NCBI RefSeq assembly: GCF_017654505.1
Contig: NC_054537.1
Coordinates: 69,458,145-69,522,144, forward strand
DNA: 64,000 nucleotides
Reading direction: 5' to 3'
Source of the DNA: Polyodon spathula
Lineage: Eukaryota; Chordata; Actinopteri; Acipenseriformes; Polyodontidae
The notes beneath the pieces were generated by a model, which made no database searches, was not told the DNA's origin, and saw nothing but the letters and a program-made list of their open reading frames with translations. How positions within the stretch are numbered: the stretch's first letter is position 1; each line of letters opens with the position of its first letter. The position numbers were made by a program, and so were the translations under genes. Positions 43,331 to 56,488 of the stretch are shown in pieces.

Positions 43331-45464
43331 CTCAACCTCCAAACAAATTGTCTTAGGGCTGCAATTAAATAATCATATTAAGGTATTGAATATTGTATAT
43401 TATGTGTGGGAATTAAATTTAAAACATAAGCAAGTTCTTTTTGTTTTGTAGGACAGCAGTTTTACCACAGCTGACTCTGTAGATTCAAGGTTATGCACAT
43501 TAAAACAACATTCACATACAACACTTGATTACTTATATTGGTACACTATGTTGTGCAGTTCAATAACAAAGTGGTAGGCCTTAGAAAAATATCGCACTGT
43601 ATTTTTGTTTACAATTCAAAGCACTTTCTAATGACAGTGAAATTAACAAATTATGCATGGAATTACACTTTTGAAGCCATTTAAAATTTTACTTTTAAAA
43701 AGTATTCACTTTCTGTAAGCTGTTGTACTAATGTTACAGCTTTTGTAATTGTGGAGGTTATATTAATCCATCATTGTGATCAGTCACCAGCCTTGTTTGC
43801 ACAAGAGCAAGCAAGCGCAAACCAAAGATTTACACTTCACTGCACATGGACAGATTGCCTCTTTTAAACATTGTTGATAAAATTGTAAACCTTCCAGGAT
43901 ATCTAGATATGGCTGCTCTTTTATTAATTGGGCATCTTTGCAAAACACAAAGAGGCTGATTGCAGAGACTGGTGTTTAACACAAAATGAAAATGCCACAC
44001 CAAGACATGTCTTGGCCTATCATTGATTTCTGCAAATAAGCAATTAAAATTCCAGCTCTCATGTGCAGTGCATTCTGTGGATCTCTCTGAAATACCTCAG
44101 TCGGGGGATTGGAGGGTGTAGCAGATTACAAATAATTTCATCCTCACTTGCTAGTCAGAAACGTAGCAGTTCTTTCATAACAAGTTCAGTTACACAGTGG
44201 CATAACAGTGTATACAAATGTACTGGGCTTGATTTGGAATCTGCAAATTAAATCAATTGTTGCAACTAGTTTCTCAATAATCAATATTTAAAAGCTTTAA
44301 AAGCTCCATTAATGTATAGTTGGATACCAGATATTATTGTATGTTGCAGTATACAGAAGAGATTGCTGTCCTGTATGTGAGTTATTAGCATGCCCTGTTT
44401 ATATGCACAATCTAATCAGTTTCAAGTTATCTATCTGAGTAGTCGATTCCCAAATCGTCCATGTCTTCTGCATACAAACTAGTTTTAAGCTGGAAATGGG
44501 TTGGGGGTTTAATCAGATTCATGCGAATATGTTCAGAAGCATGTAAACTCAAAATTTTTTTTAGGTTCAAAACAATCAACTACAAAAGAATAAATTCTCT
44601 GGGCATGAAAACGTAATTAATGTCACATGTACATTTGATCCTATTTCTAGAGAACTGGTTATTCAGTTGTGATGGAAGTTGGTAAGGACACACTTAAGCA
44701 AAATATTCTTTAGGGGTATTTTGGTATGGACAGTATAACCCGCTTAAGTGTATAACCTATTTTTCACAAATATTTATACACTTAAATGGAGTATGCACTT
44801 AAGCAGGTTGGTGATCTGAGATCCCAATTCTTACTGTAAAATATGACTGTACTGGCAGAAAAATGCATTATGCTATAGTCATAAGAAATTTATGTAAATA
44901 AGAAATCACAGAACCATCAGTTTATAATGTATTTTGTTTAAACGTACAGTAAATGGTAAACAATTAATAGTGATTCACCTTCAAGAATTAAATTAAAATA
45001 TTTGTTACATGCTGTATGTATGCCGCAATTTACTATATATTTATTCAGAAAATTGTATGCATTTACAGTTTCGACACACGTCTGTATGTCATTTTAACAT
45101 ACTTTAAAACTAAACAAAAGTCATGATTGACATACCTTTAACACATGCATTGTTAATTTTAGCACATCATAGTCCTTTATAGTCTCTTAATGCAAAGTCT
45201 GTCAGTTTCCTTTTTTGCAGCTGTTTTAGATCGTGAATGAAAAAGAGTAGATTGTGTAAAGATCTGTACGAAGTGTTATCTTGTATTGTTTTGTGTCGCT
45301 GTTGCGTGTTTTGTCTGTCCTGAGTGCCTGTGCATGTGAGCAAGTGCATCTGTGGGGTGTGTGGGAGCGTCATCGAGTCGTGACCCCAGTGTGCTGGTGA
45401 ATGTTGTCCAATTGTGTTGTGCTTCCTTCCTTTGATTTGTGGGGTCTGTCTACATTGTATGTCT
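43331..45464. other. Unassigned DNA with a small inverted-repeat structure
   Basis: AACCCGCTTAAGTGTATA (44737-44754) faces TATGCACTTAAGCAGGTT (44792-44809) as an imperfect inverted repeat, with another partial copy (TATACACTTAA) in the loop. It may be a tiny MITE end pair. No gene. Confidence 0.45.
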
Positions 45465-45633
45465 TGTTACGTCTAAAGGTTACATGTTTTCGCTGGGTTT
45501 TGCTTTATAAAGACAGCTTGCACATTGCTGTGGGCTGTGTTGTTATGTGCTGACCCTGCTAAATAAAGTCTGCTGTTTAGCAAACGAGATCTTGCTGAGG
45601 TAGTCTGGCTCCTTATTTTCACTCAACGTTACA
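45465..45633 (+). mobile_element. Short LTR-like segment
   Basis: Bounded by TGTTACG and CGTTACA, with a TATAAA box (about 45507) and an AATAAAG signal (about 45562) in the right order, spaced about 55 bp, and a U5-like tail. No matching target duplication is visible, so the left edge may lie farther upstream. Confidence 0.45.
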
Positions 45634-46610
45634 ATAGTTTTCAACAGCTGGCACATGTTACTTTAAAAGGGAAAGGATTAAATGAGCATTGAGACAAATA
45701 CTGTCTCTCTTGTTTGAGCTCAGACAGGAAAATATGTTGGGGTTAGCATTTTACCAGAGCTATGGATATTCCATATACCCACACTAGGACAGGGGTGTTC
45801 CAATAAATACACTCTACTATTATACATAGTGGGTGTTACTGTTGTGGATTATTTTTTAAATCGCTGAAAGTCTCTTCTACCATCTGCACTGATATGGTTA
45901 ATCTTCTCGAACACACATACTGTAGCCACTCCTGATAGTCTTTACTTTACTGTGCTTGCCAACAAAAACCACCACCTCTTAATTCCATTTTGGATTCATT
46001 TTCCTACTTGTGTATCTTATTTTAACAGCTTGGGCTGGTCTGAACATGAAAAGATCAAGTGACTTACTATCCAGAATTGGTTATATAGTGAGTGAGTGGA
46101 TGTGCTGGGCTTCACAACTAGGTTATGCAGTCCTTAATTTGACCAGTTAATTTGACCACATAGCCTGCATATTCAAATACTAAGCTATAAATAATAATTA
46201 TTATTCCTTCATCAAAAACTGCTTCACATAGCAATTGAGAATGACTGTGTATAAGGGATTTCTTTTTTAATTGCAAGAAAAGGTCTTATTGGTCTGTGTG
46301 ATATTAGTCCCCGATTTCGCTAGTGCACTGTTATCTAAATACAGTAGCTCCCGAGCAACGATAATATTTGTGAGTGTGTTGGGTCTCAAAGTACTGTACA
46401 AGAGTTCAGATAGCACTGCTAATTTGCAACAATAATATTCTAAGTCACTGTCACGGTACACCTCATCATTACAGACAGGAAACCTGCATTTACAGGAATC
46501 ATGCAGTAGTGTACAGATGGCGAAAACTATGACTTAATCTTTGATGGAAATCAGACCCTACAAAAATAAAATAGTCTGGTAATTGTAAAGAAATGCTAGG
46601 CAGTGGGGCA
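45634..46610. other. Unassigned DNA
   Basis: No gene or repeat family recognised. Confidence 0.45.
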
Positions 46611-46618
46611 GTCTAAAT

Positions 46619-46767
46619 CAGGGGTGGCAAAGTTAGCTCTTTGTTCCAACCAAGTTCTAAATGAATAATTAAACCTCCACCCTTTCCTGTAGGTAATTAT
46701 TTCATTTTATTGTTTGAGCCTGATGCGGAATGTCCCTTCCAGGACCTGAATAAATTGGGCACTCCTG
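46619..46767. mobile_element. hAT-type MITE, 149 bp
   Basis: Ends CAGGGGTGGCAAAG and GGGCACTCCTG. GTCTAAAT (46611-46618) and GTCTAAAC (46768-46775) form an 8-bp target duplication with one mismatch. It resembles the element at 8467 in its ends and in the TTTGTTCCAAC segment. Confidence 0.75.
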
Positions 46768-46775
46768 GTCTAAAC

Positions 46776-47531
46776 CCATTGTCTGTTTATATCAACAGCC
46801 CCAGCATAGTCTGGGGTGACACACTGTAAAACTATCTTACTGCCGTGACTGGGACAGTGAGCCACTGTAATTATTCACTCTGGACTGGCTATTCCGAGAA
46901 GCAGTTGTCAGTTGATGTTAACTATGGCATACTTGCTGGGGTGGGGGAGTGAGTAGGGGGCTGCGAGGGTGGGGCTCAAGCTGAGATGGGCAAACTTGAG
47001 TTACTTGAGACACAAGCTGAACTCTATTATGTTTTGTTTCAAAGGTTACAGTAAATATGCAACGAAAGGTTTTATTTAATGTTTTTAAAGTGTTTTTTGT
47101 TATCATCCCATGTGAGAAGGTTCTCATGACAGCATAAATCCCCATGTGATGACAAACAACATTTTCAGTGCCTATCTTAACAGATGTTTTTTTTTAACGA
47201 TGCCCTTGGTATATTTGTTGATGTTAACAGGGAGTCCAATAAACATAATCATTAATTTACCAAGGTAGTATAGACTTAAATGGTTGTGAATTGTTTTTAG
47301 ACTATAGTTTTATTCACACTGTAACTGCAGAGTGTTGTACTCAACTAAACAATTGTAATCTATATAATAAACATGAAATAGTTTACCAGGTAAGCAGCCA
47401 AAACACAAGGACAGAGAAACAATTAGAATCTGTTCTGGGGCAAATAGTGTTCCCAACATTATTTCTTCTTCATCGCTTATTGTTTAGTTAGCAATATTGG
47501 TCCAGAGATTAGCTGTTTTCCTACTCAATTA
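46776..47531. other. Unassigned DNA
   Basis: No gene or repeat recognised. Confidence 0.45.
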
Positions 47532-47648
47532 CAAATACCCAGTTCAAATGTTGCCTCACCACTGCAAGGTTCTCATGAAGGCATGTCTTAAAATAGCTAA
47601 TGTGTGCTGTTTATCTGTTCAGTTGATGAACCAGTTCACAATGCTACT
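47532..47648. repeat. 117-bp direct repeat, left copy
   Basis: About 90% identical to 48760-48875, including the uninterrupted block GGCATGTCTTAAAATAGCTA. The two copies bracket the RLE-LINE relic. Confidence 0.9.
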
Positions 47649-47664
47649 ATACATTAAGACACAT

Positions 47665-48759
47665 TTTGACAGGATGTAAGGTGGGTCTTAGCCAAGGATG
47701 GTTTACTTGGCATCATGACCAGGTGCTGCAATGTTTGGCCTTAGCATTGGAAGACAAGAGCAGCATGACCAACAGGTTGCCACCAATTCCAGCAATATAT
47801 GACACATGAAGAACAACATTCCTCCATCCAGGGGAGCAACCTCCAAGAAAAGGTATTAAAACAAAAACTTGTCTAGGACAACTGGAAGCTGCTAGAGACT
47901 GGAAAATGCTGGCAGATGTTGGACAATGGATATTTTCCCACCTGAGAGTACCTTTGACCTGATATTGTCGTGTGGTCTGCATCAGCATGCCTTGTTCGCC
48001 TGGTAGAATTAATAGTGCTATGAGAGGATGCTGTGGGTGAGGCGTATGAAAGGAAGAAACTTTGATACGCTCAACTGGCGGCTGAAGTGGAACAGTGAGG
48101 ATGAAGAGTTCAGGTTTACCCAGTGGAGGTGTGTTGTCGAGGATTTGTGGCACACTCCACAACCCGGTTTCTCAGAGACGTCCTGTTCAGTGGTCAAGAG
48201 TTATGATGCATAGGGAAGAACTTATCTGAAGCAGCAGAGGAGCAGCAGCTGGCTCTGGTTGAGACGGAAAGATTCTGGTTGGGGACCTCAAACATCATAG
48301 AAAAAAAGGCAATGCTGATGTAAAGGAAGGTAACGGAAGGGAGTGATGTTGGGACGCCAGAGTCACTGTCGAGCCCTCTTAAGATGTCGTGGGCTAGTCG
48401 ACGAAACACCAAAGATAGAAGGTGCCCACTTGAAGACCCCAGAGAAGTATCCTACTTAGCTCAGTCCAGACGGTTGTCATGCTGATGTTGTAGGAAGGAC
48501 TCACAGTGTTTGATCCCTGGAGCCAGCACTGCAGCCTTTGTGTGTGCTGATGCACCAAGGAGGCAAAATAGGCTGATCCCTGGAGCCAACATTACACTTC
48601 AGCCATCAACACCAGGCAGAAGGATATCTACATCATCAAATGGAAGGAAACACAGAAGTTTAAAGTAAAAGAAGCTATGTTGGTGCTTATCTTGGTGATA
48701 GCTGAGTCCAATATTAGCATGAAGTTTTAACACCTACTCTCATGTAATGGAAATCAAAT
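47665..48759 (+). mobile_element. 3' portion of an RLE-type LINE (relic), second copy
   Basis: Translation with frameshifts gives WHHDQVLQCLALALEDK (linker after the reverse transcriptase), WKMLADVGQWIF, RLVELIVL, EAYERKKL and further C-terminal blocks of the same protein as at 11570. The roughly 500-bp 3' UTR (GATCCCTGGAGCCA, ACACTTCAGCCAT, GCATGAAGTTTTAA) matches that copy and ends near 48751. Stops and indels show it is dead. It starts farther 5' than the copy at 11570. Confidence 0.75.
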
Positions 48760-48875
48760 CAAATGCCCAGTTCAAATGCTGCTTCAGTACTGCAGGGTTC
48801 TCACGGAGGCATGTCTTAAAATAGCTAATGTGTGCTGTTTATCTGTTCAGTGGTGAACCAGTTCACAATGCTACT
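48760..48875. repeat. 117-bp direct repeat, right copy
   Basis: Begins 8 bp after the 3' end of the RLE-LINE relic. Differs from the left copy by about ten substitutions and one 1-bp indel. Confidence 0.9.
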
Positions 48876-49827
48876 CCTGGTTTTTTATATGTAGACCAAT
48901 GGACAATGACATTAAAATCCAAGCTTTCATTCATGGTAGTGATTTGGTTACCAGAATAAAGCTGTGGATTATTAACTTTAAATTTGTTGAGAAATGGTTA
49001 ATAGAAATACAAATAACCACCCCATAATTTAGAAGCAACAACACACACATGAAATGTACCACAAACAGCACTTCTGTTGTACTCGTAAAGCTTATCTTCA
49101 CTGCAGAAGCTAGCAAGGACAACAGGCTAAATGCTTTGGACTGATTAACACATATTTCACCCAGCAAAGCATCTTTTATCCATATCTGTATTAACAAGGT
49201 TATTAAATTCTAATAAGGACAATCTGTGAGGAATGTTTATCCCTCTCTGAAACCCAACTAATATCACTAGACAGTAGGAGTTAAATGAATGATTACAAGT
49301 ATTTGAGAAATAATTCAGTACTGGGAAATGCCTATGAAATTGAATATTACCTTTCATACTTAAATGCAATTGCTGTGAAAACAAATGTAAAATTTCCTGC
49401 AAAAAAAAAATTAGAAACAGGTTTGATATATATATACTGTATAATCTCAAATTGTATTATTGGTAACAAATAATCTCAAACAATGTTATTGGCAACAAAA
49501 CATTGTTTAAATAAAATTAGAAGTACAGATAGGACTACCAAACGTAATCATTTCGATGCATCCTGATGAATTCCGATTTCCTCACTTATATTTTCCCATA
49601 ATTTCTATTTGTATTCTTTATCCAGATATTTCTTGTGCTGCTTATCATAAAGAACAGGATATTCTGCACTGCTGTAATCACTTTCCCCCGTCTTGCCTGT
49701 GATATTATGTGCGCAAATGGGCATGAAGAAAATTGATGTGAAAAACTTTGCGTTTGACGTTAAGTCTGAATACAAAAAAGTTGGGCGTAAAAAATGCTGC
49801 AAGTAAATGCTGTAGTATGATTAGTCA
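48876..49827. other. Unassigned DNA
   Basis: No coding or repeat features recognised beyond short tandem motifs (TAATCTCAAA repeats near 49440-49490). Confidence 0.45.
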
Positions 49828-50359
49828 TGTTCACTCTCCAGACCTGAACCCCATTGAATACCTCTGGAATGTGATCAAGAGGAAGATGGATGGTCACAAG
49901 CCATCAAACAAAGCCGAGCTGCTTGAATTTTTGCGCCAGGAGTGGCATAAAGTCACCGAACATCAATGTGAAAGACTGGTGGAGAGCATGCCAAGACGCA
50001 TGAAAGCTGTGCTTGAAGATCAGGGTTATTCCACCAAATATTGATTTCTGAACTCTTCCTAAGTTAAAACATTAGTATTGTGTTGTTTAAAAATGAATCT
50101 GAACTTATTTTCTTTGCATTATTCGAGGTCTGACAACACTGCATCTTTTTTGTTATTTTGACCAGTTGTCATTTTCTGCAAATAAATGCTCTAAATGACA
50201 ATATTTTTATTTGGAATTTGGGAGAAATGTTGTCAGTAGTTTATAGAATAAAACAAAAATGTTCATTTTACCCAAACACATACAACCAGAGAAACTGCTA
50301 ATTTTGCAGTGGTCTCTTAATTTTTTAATTTTGCAGTGGTCTCTTAATTTTATCCATAG

Positions 50360-50361
<2 letters not shown>
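49828..50361 (+). mobile_element. 3' half of a Tc1-like transposon
   Basis: Starts inside the transposase and runs through the 3' terminal repeat (GCAGTGGTCTCTTAATTTT...ATCCATAGCTA), ending at a TA microsatellite. The inner terminal-repeat block CTTAATTTTGCAGTGGTCTC is present twice in tandem. The family is the same as at 56980-57723. Confidence 0.85.
49834..50044 (+). pseudogene. Tc1-like transposase C-terminal fragment
   Basis: About 70 residues from SPDLNPIEYLWNVIKRK, containing the third catalytic residue (the Glu of PIE), to the terminal MPRRMKAVLEDQGYSTKY and stop. Both catalytic aspartates and the DNA-binding domain are missing. The frame itself is intact. Confidence 0.88.

Positions 50362-50411
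<50 letters not shown>
50361..50411. repeat. (TA)n microsatellite
   Basis: Begins at the end of the Tc1 terminal repeat. Confidence 0.9.
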
Positions 50412-50414
<3 letters not shown>

Positions 50415-51267
50415 TTTCTAGGTGTATGCTTTCAAGTGGGGCATGTTTAGGAGTTTATGGTAATTTTGTATTAGCAAAATTGATCTGACCATATATACTG
50501 TAGCTCTTCAGTGCTGATGCTTGTTTTATGCTTTGTACTAGTAAGTACAGACAGGGACTGTGCCAATGGAGAATACTGTGAATGCCTGCATTCACTGTGG
50601 GGTTAAGCACAGGGTTAATTATTATTTCAGTTCATGCTCTCTCTAGAGAAATTGCTGTAAACCTGGGTTTCTTAATTGGATTATAAAAATGTTTATAAAG
50701 TCTTGTGTGAGAGAGGATTATCTCTGTTGACACACCAGTATAATATAACCGGTACTGTAGGCATAACTTCAACTGGTCAATATTTGCACCATAACTAATG
50801 ACAAAAACTGTCTTGATGTAAAGGTAACAGAATACAGTGGCTTTTGTATTATTCAGTAAAAATAGCAACATATTTCATAATAGTGCAAATATAAGCTTTG
50901 GCCTCTGAGCCCTAACTAGGAATGCTTAACAGTCAACAGCCTACTTTTCTTACCCTTGTAGTGTATTCTTTATATAACAATTTACAAATTGCAACTTGTT
51001 GTCTACTAACTAACTGTAATCACCCTATCGGTATGTTATCAACCATTGAATAGAGGTTATCAGTATTTATCAGTCCGATTTTAATGAGGCAATAGTCACC
51101 TACTGAGTCTACCAGCAGGTTGAGCAGGTCATTATCAGCCATTGGTTGCAACCTGATTTCACAGTAAAAACTTAACTGTGATGTTTTCAAAATGTATAGT
51201 CAAATTGTTGCATTTATACTGATTATTTATTTGTGATTCAGAATGACCAGTTTGTTTGCTTTTAAAC
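50412..51267. other. Unassigned DNA
   Basis: No gene or repeat recognised. Confidence 0.45.
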
Positions 51268-51272
51268 CAATT

Positions 51273-51910
51273 TGTCACAAAGACGGCCAAGTGGGCGGCG
51301 TCAGAACCAGGAAGGAATGAAATATACAAAGACGATGATGTGAAATGAAATGATGAAGACGCCTGTTGGCGCCGGTTTATTACAAAATAAAAGGTTTAAA
51401 CAAACACGAAAACACAGGACACGGCACTCTACGCCAAAATAAACAGACAAACAAAAACAGACTAAACTTAACAAAACGGTGCACGGACAGACACTGACAA
51501 ACACGGTGAGCAGATACTTTCTGTTGTTGTTATTATTATTATTACTACTATACTTATTTCCTCCGTCTCCAATCCCGTTCTCCGCTCACCGAACACCCAA
51601 CCGCCAGTATGTGACAACGTGCATCTATATATACTATTGTGCTGGGATTCAATTACCAATTAATTATTCACTTGAATCCCAGCACGTGAATTAATAAAGT
51701 GCAATTCCCCGTGCTCACATATTACTACATTTTACTTGCACGTGAAGTGCTGTGCAATCCTTGTGCCTAAATACACATATACATTTTTTAAACACTCGTG
51801 TTACACAGACCCGTTTATATCCCGTGTACCAATGTCTATACACCAACATTTAAACACACCACACGCAACACAGAACAGATAATATACACAGGGGCGGGCA
51901 CTTTGTTACA
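51273..51910 (-). mobile_element. Solo LTR, family C (638 bp)
   Basis: Termini TGTCACAAAG and CTTTGTTACA form short inverted repeats (TG...CA). CAATT at 51268-51272 and 51911-51915 is a perfect 5-bp target duplication. On the minus strand a TATATATAG box (51625-51633) precedes an AATAAA (51377-51382). This is the best-defined LTR in the window. No internal region is present. The family also occurs at 60869-61375. Confidence 0.88.
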
Positions 51911-51915
51911 CAATT

Positions 51916-54434
51916 ACACTGCCTTTTGTCTTTAAACATTTACACAAAACCTTGCTTAATATAATTAAGCACTATACTTGCATCCAGAGCACATCTGCCG
52001 ATGAAAAAAAACATAGCTAAAAACAAAAAGGTATTCGGTTCAACGAAGACAGTCAGTAGCTTAAGCACATTTAAGCTAAGTGCTCCATGTTTATGCGTCG
52101 TTTGAAATTTGAATGTGCCGCTCCTGCTTGCGCTCAGCCACTAGGCAGATGAGAGATGTTGAAAGGAATTGTGGGATATCTGGGATCGAGTCGTAGAAGT
52201 TAAGGTAGATTTCAGGGTTTTAAAATGACATTTCCCAGAATTCTTTGACTGTCTTTAAAAACAATAAACAATAGAAAACAATAAACAGGTATTGTTTCTA
52301 TAAGTAGGTACAGTATGTAAGGGGGATACATCTCATTTTTAGGTTGGATACATCTTTTTTTATCACATAGCGTACAGTCAGGCATATAAATGGGATGTAT
52401 TATATTTTACATAATAGTAGTATATCTAAAGTGTATGCAAAATGCAATACGTGGCAGTGAAAAATACATTTTCATGCTTTGAAAGGCAGCGCTGAACTAC
52501 TATGCCCACATGGAAAGTTAGATTTTTTTTTTTTTTTTTAGTAAATGTATTTTTTCTAGTCTATCTTATTTACAGATTGGCATCTGATATGAGGTGTAAA
52601 TAGAGAGAAAATGAGATATACTACTGTACATTTATGGCAGAAACAGAGACTAAATGTTCCTTAATGTCAGATTCATTTGAAACTGCTTGTTAGTGAGCAC
52701 TAATTAATCACATGGTATGGGTGTGACGCAGTACCATCAGTGAAGCTGTGTCTTAGCAACACGTCATTATAAAGTGTACCTGGGATGAAGGATCACCCAG
52801 GAGGGGGTGCTGTATGTGAAATAACAGGTTATGTTTATAATTTAATTAAGTAACTTTACTGAAGCAGATTAATTGGATTATTTGTGTAAATTTATTATTT
52901 GCTTTTTAGTGTGGAACAATCCGTACAGTGTAGTTTAATTAGTTAAGAAGTGTGATTGATGCAAAATAAATGTAATAAACCAAATTTTACTATTCACTGT
53001 ACAACTTATGAACTGCCACCATTTCTTTCTATATTACCAGTCCTGAAATAAAAAATTAAAAAAAAATTAAATAACAGCTGTTTTAAAAATGCATTCCAAA
53101 AAAGAACCATCAAATGTGCTCTGCGAAAGCTGTAATGCAGAGCTGTAGGAGTTCAGAGTTGGTTGATTGTCATTTTTGTAGGGTCAGGAACGACGAACAA
53201 GGGGGCAATAGAGTCTGTTAAAGTAGAGTTGAGTCATTACTCTTTCAGATCTTTGCAAGGGTGGGGCTTGGCCTCCAAAAGGTTTGAAACCCGAGAGGAA
53301 AGGCAGATGCTGAATTAAGAAGCTGAATGCCTAGTAACTGCAAACAAATGCCTATGGGGAGTCAAATATCCTTGGATACGTCTGGGTTATTCAGTTTCGC
53401 GTGCCACTTCAATCATGCATTTGCAGCTGTTTCTTAATAGAAAGAAAATCTCTTGAGTGTAAATATAGGTTGCTATGTGAAGACCATGATTCTCCCAGTG
53501 ACAGTGAAAGCAGACTGCAGCACTGCAGTTGTACTTTGTACACTCTGAGCAGAAGATAAAGACCTTGGTGGAGCACATTTAAATGAGTTACCTTGTTCTA
53601 TTCCTAGACTATATCAACTGGATTTAGTGCGTAATAAGGAAAACCAAAGAGCTGTGGTCTGTCTGCAACACTGCAGAATATTTAAGGAGCTATTTGAGAT
53701 GAGTTAGAGGACTTCTTTCAGCATAAGCAGTGTTTACGCACACCCACCCCATATTTGATCTGTATTTTTGTTCACATTTTCTGTGATTTTGTTTCATATC
53801 TATGTTTAAAATATATCATTAAATCCATTAGACCTGAGTGTTTTGCATTTCTTTTTTGCATCAGTACAGGAAGTATATATAAAAAAGTTAAATAGTGTAC
53901 TGGGATTTCAAAATGTCCCTAAAATGAAAGTTGTGCTTGCTGCTACAAGCTTCCAGTGTTTGTCAGCAATTCATCAGTGTAGATAAAGCAGTCTATTTTC
54001 ACAATTAAAATGTGTTCACTTAAAATGGTTCCCAATACCCTGTGATATTTTTTACAATGCATGTTGACTGTCCTGTGATGTATTCCTTGGGGACGCTGAA
54101 ATACTACATCGTCAAGTAAACTTTACCATTTTTGCTTGCTCAATTTAGCAGTTTAAATTGAGCATTTTAATCATGTCTTCAGAGCCCCACCACCTACCCT
54201 TCTCATCGTTGGCTGTCATTCTAGTTAGAAAGCAATCCTCAGCCCCTTCCAATGACGATGTAATACTTGAACGGCCCCCTTGTTATACAAAAAAGCATCC
54301 CTACAAAATGGAAGTTCAATGTGTAACAAAAAAGCACACTTGCAGGCTGAAAAACGTAGAACAAAGATCTTCAGATAGTCATGTGCAGTGCAAAATTTGC
54401 ATGCCATTTTAGGACACCTGTTTATAAATTACCC

Positions 54435-54436
<2 letters not shown>
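51916..54436. other. Unassigned DNA
   Basis: A short plus-strand frame at 53089-53148 begins MHSKKEPSNVLCESC and stops after 19 codons; it is probably chance or a decayed transposon. No exon supported. Confidence 0.45.

Positions 54437-54506
<70 letters not shown>
54437..54506. repeat. (GA)n microsatellite
   Basis: About 35 uninterrupted GA units, a purine/pyrimidine strand-asymmetric tract that can form H-DNA. Confidence 0.92.
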
Positions 54507-54512
<6 letters not shown>

Positions 54513-56195
54513 GATGATTACCCTTGTTATAGTTGTATTGACCAATATGATACTTTATTTGCTGTAAATCAGAAATATTTCATTCAAATGAAACCTCTGA
54601 ATGTTTAATTTACATTTTAATCATGCATTATATTTTAAAAAAACTGCCTGGCTTCCCTTAAGTAGACCAAGGGACAGGTAATATTGTCCTGTGTATAGAA
54701 GACATGTTCCCATATAACATTGAAAGAGATATACAATTCTATCCACATACAGTACCTTTATCACCTATTTTATAGATGTTTTCTTTTACATTATCCAGTT
54801 GGCATTTCATCTCCTAATGTTCCTTAATTGTTGGAGTTCTGCAAAACATCCAGCTACTATAAATTGATACCACCTCCCAATCAAATCCATCAAAGGAGCA
54901 ACATGTGGTATTAAGACAAAAATAAATCAGTAAAAAGGAACGTGCTGTATAAATACTACAATATTAGTGAATTGTGTTAGAGCTGTAATTGTATCAGATT
55001 GGTTTTTAATCCTGGCAGCAGACTCAAATTCAGTTTCGTTAGTCAGAGCAAACCCCCACAGCAATTACTTTTTATTGATGATTATGCAATGTAGAGAAAT
55101 GCATAATAGATAGTGCTAAGGTGTAACAGCAAGGGTAGAGTTGGGGGACGCAGGTGAATGCGAATGTATCAAACATAATAGAGGAGTAATAGGCCAGAAT
55201 CAGATGGTGTAATGTGTGTTGGGGGCAGTCCTTCATCCCAATGTTTTAAACTTCATCAATTTGCAGCAGATTTAGTGAACGTTCCTAAGCCATATTCATA
55301 CAAGCACTTGCTGTTTGCTTTGACAAATATTTGCAGTCATTTAATCTGACAGTAAAGAGAAGCAGAAAGGATCTCTTCTCATTTGGGTTATTATGACTGA
55401 TTGTGGTGAATACTAAGAATGCACTATTTGATTTCATCACCTTACACGAATGCCAAATCTTTACAGTAAACACACTGGTAATATGCTTCAGTGTAACATG
55501 TTACAAAAATCCTTAATCTGGGTTATGTTTGTTCTTCAGGTTTACAATACTGTTAACACAACAGCATCATTCTGTGTCATGAAACATAAAAAGCAAAGAT
55601 ATAAAATGAACAATTTCCTTTATTTATGAATATATTTTCATTTTCATCACTAAGAACTCTGTAATGAATGTTAGTTCTAAAACAAAAAAAGAAAAAGCTG
55701 AAGGACTCTTTAAAAATAGTCCAATAAAGAAGTGATTGTTCTGTGTGCATGCACCACACTGAAGGGACAGAATGATTTTCTGAAATTAAATGAGGGCTTG
55801 CTTTTGTGGAGATATTTCATTGATGTTCCCAGACCAGATAATAAGGCTTGCATTTTAGCATGTGTATTCTTCATTTATTATTATTACTACCAGTAATTAG
55901 CAGAATGTTACAGCAAATTTGAAAGGGATTTGTTTTGTTTCCTCTTTGCTGTGCTGTCCACAGCAAAGTAAATATTAGAGGCAGTCTTGAACACGTTTTA
56001 TAATTCGCTTTCTATTCCTGATTAGTGGTGGGTTACTGTAAAGTAGATTAGGAAGTAAAACTGGGGTAAATTTATGGTCATCTTTATGCTGGTGAAGTAA
56101 ACACTGATACATATTTTTAAGGTCTGCATTTATTAAAGGAAAGGTTTTTACCTTATAAGAGCATGCAGGGTCTTTCCTGTAAAATTGAATCAGAT
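54507..56195. other. Unassigned DNA
   Basis: No gene or repeat family recognised; the short frames at 55285-55759 and 55975-56274 lack family features. Confidence 0.45.
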
Positions 56196-56488
56196 GGGCT
56201 CCCGAGTGGTGCAGCCAGTAAGGTGCACCACACAGATGTGTCCTATAGCTTGGAGATCGCAAGTTCAAATCCAAGCTATGTCACTGCTGCCCATGACCAG
56301 GAGTTCCTAGGGGGTAGCACACATTTGTCCTCCGACACTGCATCGTCCTCTGACGCTGTGGCTGCATGGTGAATCTATAGTGTGTAAATATGTGGGTGAC
56401 TAACAGCACACTCTTCAGAGGACAGCGTGTGTTTGTCTTCACCCGTCCCAAGTCAGCGAAGGGGTGATAGCGGTGAGCTGAGCCTGGA
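56196..56488 (+). mobile_element. tRNA-derived SINE, diverged and internally deleted
   Basis: Same family as 35572-36070: GGGCTCCCGAGTGGTGCAGC head, degenerate B box AAGTTCAAATCC, then TTGTCCTCCGACACTG and GGTAGC-like GATAGCGGTGAGCTGAGCCT near the end. It lacks about 190 bp of the middle and the (AAAT) tail, and is more diverged than the copy at 35572. Confidence 0.8.

Noticed and set aside
47713..48162. 149-codon minus-strand open frame
   Set aside because: It is antisense to the RLE-LINE relic, whose family motifs read on the plus strand.
53387..53578. Cys-rich minus-strand frame (FCSECTKYNCSAAVCFHCHW) as a zinc-finger exon
   Set aside because: Cysteine spacing does not match a known finger, no splice sites frame it, and the stretch is short.
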